Positions 51,977 through 63,400 of a stretch of 64,000 nt of DNA are shown piece by piece (the stretch's first letter is position 1; each line of letters opens with the position of its first letter). The notes under the pieces are model-generated. The model worked only from the letters and a program-made list of their open reading frames with translations, was not told the origin of the DNA and did no database searches. The position numbers and the translations under genes were made by a program. The stretch is from Smittia aterrima. Taxonomy: Eukaryota > Arthropoda > Insecta > Diptera > Chironomidae. The stretch lies in the NCBI GenBank assembly GCA_033063855.1, contig CP093831.1, positions 744,001 through 808,000 of the forward strand, read 5' to 3'.

Positions 51977-53784
51977 TGAGTTTTTGGGAGGATAAAGAAA
52001 AGTTTCTTCTGCTCGCTATGGAAATGTTTCCCAGATTGAAGAAATTTATTCATTGACATCTTCAGTGTGTTAGCAAATCTTCTGAGTGACCTGTAGTTTC
52101 CAACTCACTGGGATCTTCTTCTCAATGAAATCATTTAGCCGGCAAAGGGATTTGCCTTCCAACCCGTTCAGACGTTCAACATTTTCCTTATGTCATGTGA
52201 AATTATCACACTGAAATCCTTTCCATCATAAGCATCGGAGTATCCTTTTTCACTGCCAATTAATTTTCGATCAAAAAAGGGATAATTTAAGCCTCACACA
52301 CGATCTCCTCGTTCTCCATGAACGTTCACATTGTAACACCCGATAATTCTACGAAAAGGAAATTGAAATACCGCACAAGAAGTTTTCGACTAAATTGGAA
52401 ATTTTCCCGAACGCCTGCATTTGCGATTAGAAATTTTGAAGTTGAATTCATATTTTTCAATTTAAATCCATGAAATTAATACACGCCCTCAGACAGAATC
52501 GAAATTCTTCTCGTGATGTGAATATGATGGCAGTCAAATCGACAATTAGCACAGGAAAGATTTCCGTCAATTTAATAACAATTTTTTTTATCTTTTGCAT
52601 ATAAAATCTCAACTTTCCTCCGTTGTCGAATGATTTCATTGCATAAAGTAAAGCGGAGACGGTTTATGACTAATCTCCATGCATGTGAAAGTCCATTATC
52701 ATGAAGGAGTCTCGCTCAAAGCACAAAGAAGAACAAATGCGAGCTTCACGAGCATAAAAAGCATCCAATGAATAATGTAACACAAAACATAAAATTCATT
52801 CTCATTTATAAATTGCTTTTCCACATAAACATCATCGGGATGGAAACAATAGAGACGAGAGAAGCTCTTAAACCGGACGCCATCATCGAGTCTGTATGTA
52901 AAACTTGTGAGTTTAATGATGTGAGCTCGGTTGTGGAGAGAGTTGTAGAAATTTGAACAAGAAGAAGTTTAATTAAATTAAAACGAAAATAACTTTGATG
53001 ATCGTTGAAAACAAAATTTTCTGTTGTACTCAATCAAATGAAATGCATTTCCAGCAGTCGAGAAAATATTCGATCATTTCGCCATCTGTCGTCGAATAGA
53101 CAGTCGTAAGGATTAACATGAAGAGAGAGCGAGCATATGATGTCAAAGGGGAAAACCTGTCTGACTCTCAGAGACTGAAAGATTTTCCGAAATTTTCTTT
53201 TTGTATTGGTGAAAGGGGAAAACTGAGAGTGGCGTTTGTTGGTGTTGAATACGAGAGAGAGCGAAAATGAATAAACTTTTTTCATTCATTCAAATTTCTC
53301 TGCTTCTATCAACACCATTTACTCCAACACGAAAAGTATTCTTTAAATATTTAAATTATGTTTTAAAGCTCAACGTCTTTGTTTTCATTTTTTCTCGCGA
53401 AACATTTTTATCGATTTTTTTTCCCTTCGCGGTTCTTTTTTCTTCTTCGACGTCTTTAAAGCTTTAAAACATTTTTCTTCGTTTGCCTGAAGTTTCTCCG
53501 TCATTTTTCGTTCTGAGATTTTTCGTATAGACAGAGAGCGTAGGTGAACAAAATGGACAAATGGGTTGGTCACTTTTCGAGAAAATGGAGCCGTCGGCGA
53601 TTTTATACAAATTTCTTTAGAAATATTTTTTAAACTTTAGAGAAAATTGAGAAGAAAACTGAAAATATATTGTCATTAAAAATTATTTCACACAAACTTG
53701 CAAAGCGTTTCTTTATAAGTTTTTTCACAACCGACTGATTAAACTTTGTATAAAAAAAACATTCATTTTAAAGTCTCTTGAAGA

Positions 53785-53801
53785 GTTTATTCAGCTTTTA
53801 A
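53785..53801. repeat. Extra copy of the lipase 3'-end motif
   Basis: GTTTATTCAGCTTTTAA here is repeated exactly at 53963-53979, just past the stop of the nearer lipase gene, and in similar form (TTTATTCAGCATTTAA) past the stop of the other at 55811-55826. On the - strand each contains AATAAA. It may be a small duplication of the 3' end or the trace of a lost third copy. Confidence 0.45.
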
Positions 53802-53963
53802 CTTTGTTTAAGTTAAAACATTTTGAAAAGCAAAAATAAAATTTTGATGACATCAACGTCAACTTGAGTCACCAAGCTGGGTTTGAAGAATATTTTCCTA
53901 AATTAACGTTAGGCTCTTGGATTAAACGAATATAAAATTTTTTTTTTTGTGTGGGAATCGATG

Positions 53964-53969
53964 TTTATT
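53964..53969 (-). terminator. Poly(A) signal of lipase copy 1
   Basis: AATAAA on the - strand (TTTATT on +), 19 bp past the stop codon at 53988. Confidence 0.55.
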
Positions 53970-53987
53970 CAGCTTTTAATTTTTTAT

Positions 53988-55330
53988 TCACATCAAAATT
54001 TTTTTAATCAATTGTGAAAAGAAGTTTTCATTAAGAACTGACGGATAAAGGAAGTCGAGATGAGTGAAGTTCCTGAGCAAATGACATTCGGCATTTGGAA
54101 ATTGAGATAGTAAATCAGCAATTCCATCCAGAGTTACACTCTGATCGCTTTCGCTATACCAAATGTCAATTTTATTGCGAACCAGACTTAAGTCATAAAT
54201 TGGTGGAATGTCCGATCCATACTTCTCTTGGTTTTCCCAGGTGAACATGTAGTCAAACTTCCGAAACGCAAATTCTTCCTGAACAGCTAACTGTAGTTGA
54301 TGAGCAGCCTGCTTCACTGACGTGGCTGAAAAATTAAAAATAAATAAAAATTTGTTGTTGAATTTTGGAACAATTTACCTTCAATGAATTTTTTTTGATA
54401 TTCTATCAACTTTGTGTAGTTAATATATGGAGAGGATTCCTCCAAATCCAAATCAGTTTTATATGAATACATTCCAAGAATGTCAAAAATTCCCAATGCA
54501 TGCAAACGGATTATTATAGAACATCTTAACTCCTTTTCATCTGTTGGTGGTCTAGTGTATATAGAGGGAGCTAAAATTGATTAAAAAATATGAATACAAT
54601 CACTGATTACCAATAAAAAATTATTTAACAATACCTAACAATTGGACTGATTTCATTTTCCTCTGATACTCAATATGAGTTGTCAACAAAGGTATAATGA
54701 CTACGCAACCTGCTGAATGACCAAGGAAATGAAGTTGCTTAATTTCAGCTACTTTGAGAATGTAATCGATTGTTGAAGCAAGATCATCAGTTCCTTAGAA
54801 ATTAAAACTAAATTTGAAAAATATATCATTTGCAAGAAATTAAATTGTCTACCCATTTCGTCGTAAGAATAATCCCAGAACTGTTTCGATTTCGTGGAGA
54901 GAGAAGTATGGTTTTGTGAAAAACTGGTTCCACGTACATTTTGAATCCAGATGTCAATACCTTAATAAGTAAATATAAGGTGAGATAATGAAAAAATTAA
55001 TTTTTATTTACCATTTGCAAAAAATTGACAAGCAAGGCTCTCAGCTTCTCCTGTTGTGTAAACATAAGCGTTGGAAAACATTCCAGGAACCATCAAAACA
55101 GTTTCATTTCTTTTCGTTCTGTCGTCTGGTACCACAATTCGAAATATTGATATTATGTAGCCTTTGCTGTCTACCCAATGTTCCTCGAAGTGTCCGCAAT
55201 GACAAAATTTATCATCATCCTTGAAATCAAAACACTTTCTGAGTTATTAATATGGAAAATGAAAAATTTCGATTCTAACCTTCGAAGCTGCTAGCGCAAA
55301 GCAACCAAAAATGAAAAAATATTTGAACAT
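53988..55330 (-). CDS. Acid-lipase-family alpha/beta hydrolase, copy 1 (six exons)
   Basis: Exons (- strand): 55330-55280, 55234-55012, 54960-54853, 54793-54635, 54570-54379, 54325-53988; 1071 nt, 356 residues, introns 45-64 nt. Residues 1-17 (MFKYFFIFGCFALAASK) look like a signal peptide, so a secreted or lysosomal lipid esterase is likely. Family evidence: HWVDSKGYIISIFRI matches the acid-lipase N-terminal region, IDIWIQNVRG matches the VWxxNxRG motif, and FWDYSYDEM matches FWxFSxDEM. The nucleophile motif is GHSAG (S154), with D305 in WYSESD and H333 in NFTHLDF completing the triad. The usual oxyanion His-Gly is MVPGMF here. It is about 40-50 residues shorter at the N-terminus than typical acid lipases, lacking the GYP segment. 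Relatives are gastric and lysosomal lipases and fly Lip3/magro. TATA and initiator lie upstream. Confidence 0.88.
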
Positions 55331-55355
55331 CTTGTTTCGCGATTTGAATAAAATT

Positions 55356-55388
55356 GACTGAGCTCATTAAGCGTTAGAATTTAAAATA
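55356..55388 (-). promoter_or_regulatory. TATA + initiator core promoter of lipase copy 1
   Basis: On the - strand, TCAGTC (55361-55356) matches the insect initiator TCAKTY, with +1 at 55359. TATTTTAAA (55388-55380) begins 29 bp upstream, the expected TATA position. This predicts a 5' UTR of 29 nt before the ATG at 55330. The aligned region of copy 2 has neither element in good form. Confidence 0.6.
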
Positions 55389-55683
55389 TGAATGAAACAC
55401 CAATTAGAGATATGAACGATATTCAAGTAAGTTGTATTGATACGAAGAAGAACAAGCGTCGGTAGCAGTTCGTAACGAACTTTCTGTAGGGTTTTTCATC
55501 CGTTGAACTGGGGATGGGACTTTATTGGGTTTATTGGTCTAGTATTTACTGGATTCAAATGTCAAAGACAATGAAGTTTCACTTGGCGCTGGTCAATAGT
55601 GGACTCATTTCCGGTCAGTTCTTGGATCTAAATATTCGTTTGAATAAGCTGATTACTTTTAGTGAACAAGTCTGCGATGACGA

Positions 55684-55752
55684 AAATAAATTTAATTTCT
55701 TCCTTCACAGATTATCTCAAGATATTTTCACTCACTCCAATGACAAATGATG
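55684..55752. repeat. Duplicated upstream block of the lipase unit, copy A
   Basis: About 69 bp closely matching 57381-57449 (shared AAATAAATTTAATT, CTTCCTT.ACAGAT and TTTTCACTCACTCC segments). It lies 354 bp upstream of the copy 1 ATG, while the partner lies 193 bp upstream of the copy 2 ATG. It shows that the tandem duplication included 5' flanking DNA and that the spacing then changed. Confidence 0.65.
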
Positions 55753-55810
55753 ATTTTCTTAAACCTTGGATCACATTCATGTCAAAGAGTTTTAGTAAAA
55801 CAAATTAATA

Positions 55811-55816
55811 TTTATT
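55811..55816 (-). terminator. Poly(A) signal of lipase copy 2
   Basis: AATAAA on the - strand, 33 bp past the stop at 55849. Confidence 0.5.
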
Positions 55817-55848
55817 CAGCATTTAACTTTATACATCAATAATTGTAT

Positions 55849-57188
55849 TCACATCAATATTTTCTTAACCAATTGAGAGAAGAAGTTTTTATTTAGAGCT
55901 GATCGAATAAAAAAGTCGAAATGAGTGAAGTTCTTCAACAAATGACCTTGAGCATTCGGAAATTGAGATAGTAAAGCAGCAATGCCATTCAGAGGTACAA
56001 ACACATCGCTTTCGCTATACCATATGTCAATTTTATTGCCCACCAGACTTAAGTCATAAAATGGTGGAATATCCGATCCATACTTCTCTTGGTTTTCCCA
56101 GGTGAAAATGTAATTAAACTTACGTACCTCATATTCCTCTCGAATAGCAAACTGTAGTTGATGAATCGCCTGCTTAATTGATACTTCTGTAAATTAAAAG
56201 AAAAATTGAAATTTGTTGGTAAAATTGAGACAAATTTACCTGATATGAATTTCTTTTGATATGCTCGTAACTCTGTGTAGTTAATATATGGAGAGTCTTC
56301 CTCGAAAACCACATCTTTCTCATATTTTGAATAGATTCCAAAAATGTCATAAATTCCCAATGCATACAAACGAATAGATGTAGAATATTCTAACTCCTCG
56401 TCATCTGTTTGTGGTTTAATATATATGGCGGGTGCTGAAATTGATTTAAAAATGAATTTAAAAACTTATTTTAACTAAAACTGTTTACCTAACAATTGGA
56501 CTGATTTTATTTTCCTCTGATACTCAACAAGAGTTGACAACAAAGGGATAATGACTACGCAACCTGCTGAATGACCAAGAAATTGAAGTTGCTTAATTTC
56601 AGCTACTTTGAGAATATAATCAATTGTTGAAGCAAGATCCTCAGTTCCTTAAAAATTTAAAAAAAAACTTTTAAAGATTTTTCATTAGCAAAAAATTAAA
56701 TTGTCTACCCATTTCGTCGTAAGAATAATCCCAGAACTGTTTTGATTTCGTCGAGAGAGAAGTATGGTTTTGTGAATAAATGCATCCACGTGGATTTTGA
56801 ATCCAGATGTCAATGCCTTAATAAAAAAATTGAATCATAAATACTGAAAAATCAAATTTTAGTTTACCATTTAAAAACATTTGACAAGCTAGGCTCTCAG
56901 CTTCTCCTATTGTAAAAACATAAGCGTTGGCACCAATTCCAGGAACCATCAAAACAGTTTCATTTCTTATTGTTCTGTCGTCTGGTACCACAATTCGAAA
57001 TATTGATATTATGTAGCCTTTGCTGTCAACCCAATGTTCCTCGAAGTGTCCGCAACCACAAAATTTATCATCATCCTTCAAATCAAAACACTTTGAGTTA
57101 TTAATATGAAAAAAAAATGTAATTTTTTGATTATAACCTTTGAAACTGCCAGCGCAACGCAACCAAAAATGAAAAAATATTTGAACAT
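55849..57188 (-). CDS. Acid-lipase-family alpha/beta hydrolase, copy 2 (six exons)
   Basis: Exons (- strand): 57188-57138, 57090-56868, 56816-56709, 56647-56489, 56434-56240, 56186-55849; 1074 nt, 357 residues. Exon borders and phases are the same as in copy 1, and exon 5 is one codon longer. Signal peptide MFKYFFIFGCVALAVSK; HWVDSKGYIISIFRI; IDIWIQNPRG; nucleophile GHSAG (S154); D306 in WYSESD; H334 in NFTHFDF. The triad is intact, so it is likely an active secreted or lysosomal lipid hydrolase. The oxyanion region reads MVPGIG, without the usual His. It lies head to tail with copy 1, 518 bp upstream of it. Differences from copy 1 are concentrated near the oxyanion loop and after the RG motif (GCIYSQ versus GTSFSQ), suggesting altered substrate range; this is inference. 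Confidence 0.88.
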
Positions 57189-57330
57189 CTCGATTCGCGA
57201 ATTGAACAAAAGTGAATGCGCTCGTATTAACAAAAACCTTCAAGATAAAACAGCATTCACTTATTTGAACAGCATTCTAGTGAATTTTGCTGATCGGAAT
57301 AAAACAATATCCGTAAAAGTAGACACCGAA

Positions 57331-57345
57331 GTTCGGTGACCGAAC
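57331..57345. promoter_or_regulatory. 15-bp inverted repeat upstream of lipase copy 2
   Basis: GTTCGGT, G, ACCGAAC: 7-bp perfect arms around one base, about 145 bp upstream of the copy 2 ATG, preceded by another ACCGAA. IR-1 geometry resembles nuclear-receptor elements, but the half-sites are not AGGTCA. No counterpart was seen upstream of copy 1. Confidence 0.3.
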
Positions 57346-57380
57346 GAAGACTGTTTACTTTTTTCGTTTGCAATGAAGAA

Positions 57381-57449
57381 AAATAAATTTAATTGCTTCC
57401 TTTACAGATAATCTCAAAACGTTTTCACTCACTCCTATGACAAAAGATT
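57381..57449. repeat. Duplicated upstream block of the lipase unit, copy B
   Basis: Partner of 55684-55752; the outer end of the recognisable tandem duplication. Confidence 0.6.
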
Positions 57450-60400
57450 AACAAGACAGAACTAATCGATTGAGTTTTCCGGGCAGAACGAAAATCAAAA
57501 GAAACAAATGTTGTTCGAGGACGAGAGTAAAGACAAAGCAAGGTAACTTAAGACACGAGTCAGTGAGGCGGTCGAAAGGAAAGTATTTTCGCAACAAGGG
57601 AAAATTTCATAAGAAAACCAGGAAAGTGGAAAGTTAACTGAAGTGAATCGAGAAGACTAAACACACACGCGTATGGAAAAATCGGTTTCTTCATTTGAAA
57701 AAGGCAAAGACTCCGCTTTCCACTCGCAAGAACTATAGTTCAGTGATTTTTCCTTATTGGCTAAAGAAGACGAGGAAACTTACTTTAAAAGTTAATAAGA
57801 GAACGAAACAAATTTATAAATTACGTCAAGCACAACTAAGAATTCAAAAAATTTGTTTCTTCCTTCGCTCACCAATTCACATTTCGTCTATGTCGCATAT
57901 TCAATTGAGTAAACAAGATGACATGACTCAAGATTGTAAACACGATGTCTAATGGAAAACATTTCGTTCTCTTCTCTTACGAGACAATTAATTAAGCAAA
58001 AATGTTTTTCCATCGAATTTCGTTTCGTCTTTTGCATTTTCCGAATTTTAATTATTTTAAAATCTCTCCTGACGATGCAAAAGTTTCGCTTTCAATTCAA
58101 GTCACGAACACATATGTCGTCGCTCGGGCAATGAATTACCTTTAGACATAAAAAGAACGGGAAAGGATGAAAAGACATTGAAAATTAAAAGGGATAAAAA
58201 GGCAAAGCGAGAGGTTTCGTTCGGGGACGAAACTATTTTCTATGTCGTCGTAAACAAACATACAACATCGTATATAAGGAAGGGGATGAGAGCATTAGGC
58301 ACATAATGTTCTCACATAAAATTCGTAAATGGAAAAAGGTTCGAAAAGCAGCATTCGAGGGTGAAAAATATGGGATTGGTCACTGAGCGGCAATCGAAAT
58401 CTTATAAGAAAACAATTCGAAAACTTATGAATTTAGCAAACAAACACGTTTTTAATTGACTTGCGTCATTCTAGTTCTTTCCAGCTGAGCTCGTCCCGTT
58501 TTTAGAAATAATAAATTGCGGTGACCGTTCTCAAACCGGACTTGAAGAAATTTTTAATAATTTTATTGTCACAATTGCGTGCTTGGGTCAACAGTTGCAT
58601 ATGCCACGCTCAAACGAGAATATTTTTGAACGGCTTTCACACATGAATGAATGTTCATAAAGAAATTCTCCATCTTCATCGAATGAAGTCAATTAATTTC
58701 CAATTTACGGGAAGATTCAATTAATTAAGCAATAAATTTTCACATCACAAAATCAGCCGCAACTTAATCAGATTTCCGTAGCCAATTCTCTCTCGCCTCT
58801 CTACGAAAATAAACCTCGGATAGCCAAATCGTTTATCAATTAAAAGTTTTAATCAATTGCGACAGGCTGAGCTTGAAAAATTCCCATCGCCACATCAGAA
58901 AACCAAAATTTGCATTTATTCCAGAATTGAATTTATCGAGCCAATTTTAAGATAGAAAAAGGGCAAAGCGAGTAAACTTTTATCGAAAGAAGAATCGAGT
59001 AATTGATTGAATGCACATTGGGGAACGATGAGAAAGGAAAAGTTTAAATGAAGCCATGGACGTTTCTCTAAAAAGTTTTTCCATACAAATGCTTTCGGAC
59101 TTTGTAGCGATGGAAGTCAAATGTAGAGCTTTAGAGAGAAGCGATGAGTTTCTTGTTAACTGGGTAGACGGAAAGTTATTTCTTTGTGTTTGTCGAGAGT
59201 TTCCAACGTAAAACTTTTTACTTTTCAAACTGTCCAAGAGTTAGTTTGAAGAGCAGACTAAGAGCAACTTCACTCACATAAGTTTCATCTCATCTCTTCT
59301 CAAAGCACAAGCGTCTATCGTGCTGGGCAACTAGAACATTTTTCTAATGGAGAATTTCCCCAAGACCAAGGTCCTTCGCTCAATTGGAAAAATTACAAAG
59401 AACCTGAGGACGAAGAGAATAGAGAAGCCACTTGTGATCTTCAAGAGATGCCCATCCATCATTCGTGGATGGAGACATCGTCCCTACAAACGAGGGAAAA
59501 TCGATTTCATGAAGAATTCAATTAATCTTCGTTTTATGTTTTCTCGGCCTGTCCTCTTCGATGCATGCGTCAAGGAGATCACCAAGTGGAACGAAAGTCG
59601 AGCAAACTAAGTGGAAGAAGCAGAAGTAATTTCTTTTTATGACAGCGATGCATGTCGATGGTCATAAATATTCAATTTTCTTAAAAACGTTATCTGAGTG
59701 GAGAGCCCGGAGGAGACGACTGAACGAACGACAGTTTTGCCTTCTCGGAACCCATAAAAAACCGGAGCGAATTCAAATCCATTTGCTAATACAATTTTGC
59801 CCGATTAAGTTCTTCGTTGGCAACAGTCAGACCATCGTTTGGGTAAGAAAGTTTTGTCTCTTTTTTTTGCTGGGGCTTGGTCGGTTAGTTTATTTCATCA
59901 TCCTCACGGGCACCCCAACACAAACTCACATGTACAACCACTCGGTCCTTTTCTACTTCGCTGCAGACCGTTTTAACGAGCTCTTTTATATCCTGAAACT
60001 CTTGTGTTGTCTTTTTTTTTGTTTCAGAAAATATCCACACACGACCGAGGAGCAGCAGAAGACATAAAAAGCACCGAGAACCTTTCCCACTCCGCTCAAG
60101 AATTTCCAAATGGTATTTTATGTTATTTTTTATGCATGATTATAGTCTCGTTCCGAACATAAAACGGAGAAAAGGACAACCATTTCGTTTGTGATGTGTT
60201 GAGGAGGTTTTCCCTCTCAGCTATCAAGATTCCAATCGCCCAAAAGCGAAATGAACCTGCTTGTTTGACCAGAAAGAAAAAGGAAAGATGTTTCCTTTGA
60301 AACATGAACTCATCACTTCGAGGGATGGAATCTCCAACTGGGTTAAATGGCTTTAACTAAGCGAAAGGAAAAAGAACCGGGCGAAGCAGAAATGTCCGAA

Positions 60401-63400
60401 TGCTGTATGGATCTCCTTTGCATAATGTACAGCTTAACTTGAACATTACTCTTTATTACTTTCAATTTTGGTCCGAAGTTCGCCCGCTGTCCCAGCGAGA
60501 GTTGTTAGAAAAGTTTTAAGAAAATTGTATCGCCCCGCATCGTTAAATGACCATCTTTACTCTTTTTCTTCGCCGACGAAGAAGAAATTTTATGGCTGAG
60601 AGAGATACGACACATGACGGAACCCCTCAAACTGCAGTAAAGTAGTCTCATGGGTGACATTGTCGAACCCATTTGCAAATGATATTTAAGAAGAAAAAAA
60701 AGAAGTGAAAAGTCTTGTAGAAACTCAATACTTTTCTTCTCCTTCAGACGCACGTCATACGAGGGTCACTTGGAGAGATTGAAACAAATTGGACATCAGT
60801 TTGAATGAATAAAACATTTCTTTGATGTTCTCAAATGATCACCCCGAGATTCTGAAAAACAGCAAAAAGGATTGTGCCGTTGATGCTCTCCGATTAAATT
60901 CATTTCCGACACTTTCCACAAGTAACGAATCGACTCTAATGAGCAGCAATTTCTCACAATTTAAAATTTTACGTCTGCTCTTGCAAAACCCTTTTCACTT
61001 TCAGCCGAGAATTGATGTTGCATAAAAACTATTCGAGCGAATAAAACGAGAGAAACGACAGACAATTTATTGAATCAAATTTATTAAAATCCCGATGAGT
61101 TTTCTTTAAAATGAGGGACGAATAAAAGTTACGTCATGACTGAAAAGGAATATTATTTAAAACTCTGAAGAAATTTAAATTTTAAAAGTTTTATTTTGTG
61201 ACTAAATCAACAAATTTTCCCCTAAAACTAAAAACTTTATAATTCTGATTGTTGCTTAAAACTTTCACTCGTATCAACAAAATAATAAACAAAACACCCT
61301 TCGATCCTTTTGGAGATGTTGCTCAGGTCATGGGAATTCGATATCGAGATGAAAAAAAGTTCTCTTCTGTTGCTGGTATCGTTTTTATGACACTGACATT
61401 AATCAATAAATTCATATTGAACCCTTTCGATGTTTTATATTTTATTACTTTTAAATTTATTTATTTTTTCACTCTTCAATACGCTTTTGTTACAGTTTTC
61501 TCATTTTTTTTTTGGACTTCACCTCGAGACTTCGGATGAACTTGGGGTGATCGAAACTTTAAAACGACTTGTCACGGTTTATTTTCGTGTGATGTAACTG
61601 CAGTTTTAGAAAAAATATTTATTATACTCGGGGACTGAAAAGTATCGACTCGAAATCCATTTAATCCTTTGTCGCTGTCGCAAAATCAAAAATTTCACAA
61701 TTTTACAGCCATTATCTGGCATTTTCAAAATGTTTCTTTGTTCTAGAATGAGTTAGGGACAAGGAGAGTTGATTTTGGCTTTGTTGTGTGTTTGGTCGAG
61801 GGATGGAAAGGATTGATTTCCGATCTAAGTTCATCGATTAAGGATTACAAGGATCATCAGTTCACAAGGCTCACAATCGCGCGCTTTAACTTAATGGACG
61901 TGAACTGAAACCTCCTTAAAGTTTGCTCTCCTTTGAAATTACTTTTCAAAAGAAATCCAATTGAAGAATTGACCCTTTCAATCCTTTGAACTCGATAAAT
62001 CAATTTTCTTTCTCAACCCACACATGCTGTTCCAATTCAATAGCTAAAAGAAACCTATGAGTGCATGTTTGTTTGTTTGTTTGATCAGAAAGTGATGTCA
62101 AATGTGTTTGCACTGCGGTAGCTTTTTTCGATTTATTTCAATTTTTCTTCTTCTGGTGCTGCTGGGAATAAATTTCCTGACACCTTTCGAAGTATTTTAA
62201 GGTTTACGTTTGTGATCCCGATCGAGTGAGTGCGATGTGTGCCGAGTCAATAGATGGAGAGGATTAAGAGTTTTTGTCGAGGTTAAAAAATAGAAACCGA
62301 GAGTGTCCGTGTTGGTCTTTGTCGTTTTATCTCTTGCCGCACTCGATGAAGCTGAAATTTATTGCTTCAAATCAAAATGATGAATTTGATTTTCGTTTGT
62401 TGATCTCGAACGTGCTGGGGACTCTTAAAGTACACAAATCGCTGACACAGATCACTTTCAATTTCTAAATTGCAATCCATTATCCCGCTCCATTCCCGAG
62501 GTAGAAGAATAAAAAAGTTCCGCGTTTCGAGGAACTCGAGCGAACTATCAAAGTTTGATTTACGATGCTGACGACAAAAAACAACGTTTAGATTGATTGA
62601 AGGCGAACAATTTGATTTGTTTATGCGGACTCATCGGAATTAGGAAAGAGCAAGCGACAGTTACGATCTGCAAAGGAAAATTAATCACGAAAATGGGATT
62701 TTCCATCTCAATTCACAAGTCCGCCATCGTTGGCAGTCGAAATAGTTACAAAGTCTTCCACTCGTTCTAGTTGAGATGTAAAATGTCATGTTAACCCACC
62801 GAACTCATTCTCTGTCCAACAAAAGTCGGAGAAATCTGAAACTGACAGTCGTAATGTGGATCTCTCATATTTTCCATCTTTTTCCTTTTGTTATGCATGA
62901 AGAGCTCGCGGAAATCTCACAATGCGACCACAAATGTGTTTGCGAATAGACAACAAATGGATCGTCTTACTCCCGAAAAAAGAAAGTTTTTCTATCTTGT
63001 AATCGTTTGCAGTTGAGACCAGAGTTGGGGGATTTTTTCTTCCATTTTTCTCGACTGGGCTGTTTGTTTATTTTTACAGTAACGTTGTAGAAATATCCTT
63101 CATCATCGAAGAAAGGATTTCTCATCTGCCTCGCAACCACCAATTGTATGTTTATGATATGTTTCTAGTTATTGTTGTTATTTTTTTTTCTTCTTTTAAT
63201 GCAAAGAGGCAAGCGAATGATTTGACAGAAAAATAACCAATTTTCCATTCAGATTTTCTCTTTTATTGAGCACAAATATGGAAATTTTAATGGCTGAAGA
63301 GAAGAAGGAGAAGAAAAAATAAATCTTCTGGCCGAACCCCATTAGATTGATTACCATGGTGAATTGGCTTTATTGACGGAAGAGAAAATTTATTATTCAG

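Larger units (their letters stand above)
39440..53783. other. Intergenic region between BCL11 and the lipase pair
   Basis: About 14 kb in which I see no convincing gene on either strand. The open frames are below about 135 codons, mostly low-complexity and overlap each other. It contains a CRE at 46654-46661, octamers at 42663, 50049 and 50512 and a GA microsatellite at 51957-51976. A divergent or species-specific multi-exon gene with small exons, or a non-coding RNA, cannot be excluded by eye. Confidence 0.55.

Noticed and set aside
55514..55750. 78-codon + strand frame between the two lipases
   Set aside because: Overlaps the duplicated upstream block but the frame is not kept in the partner block, so it is not under coding constraint.
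56818..57243. Unspliced 141-codon - strand frame starting upstream of lipase copy 2
   Set aside because: It reads through the first intron in another frame; the spliced start at 57188 with signal peptide and GT-AG intron is better supported and conserved in copy 1.
59347..59610. 87-codon basic open frame
   Set aside because: Lys/Arg-rich like many chance frames in this AT-rich DNA; no family match.
59639..60067. 142-codon + strand open frame upstream of the lipases
   Set aside because: No recognisable domain, composition follows the local DNA, and no promoter, splice or poly(A) support.
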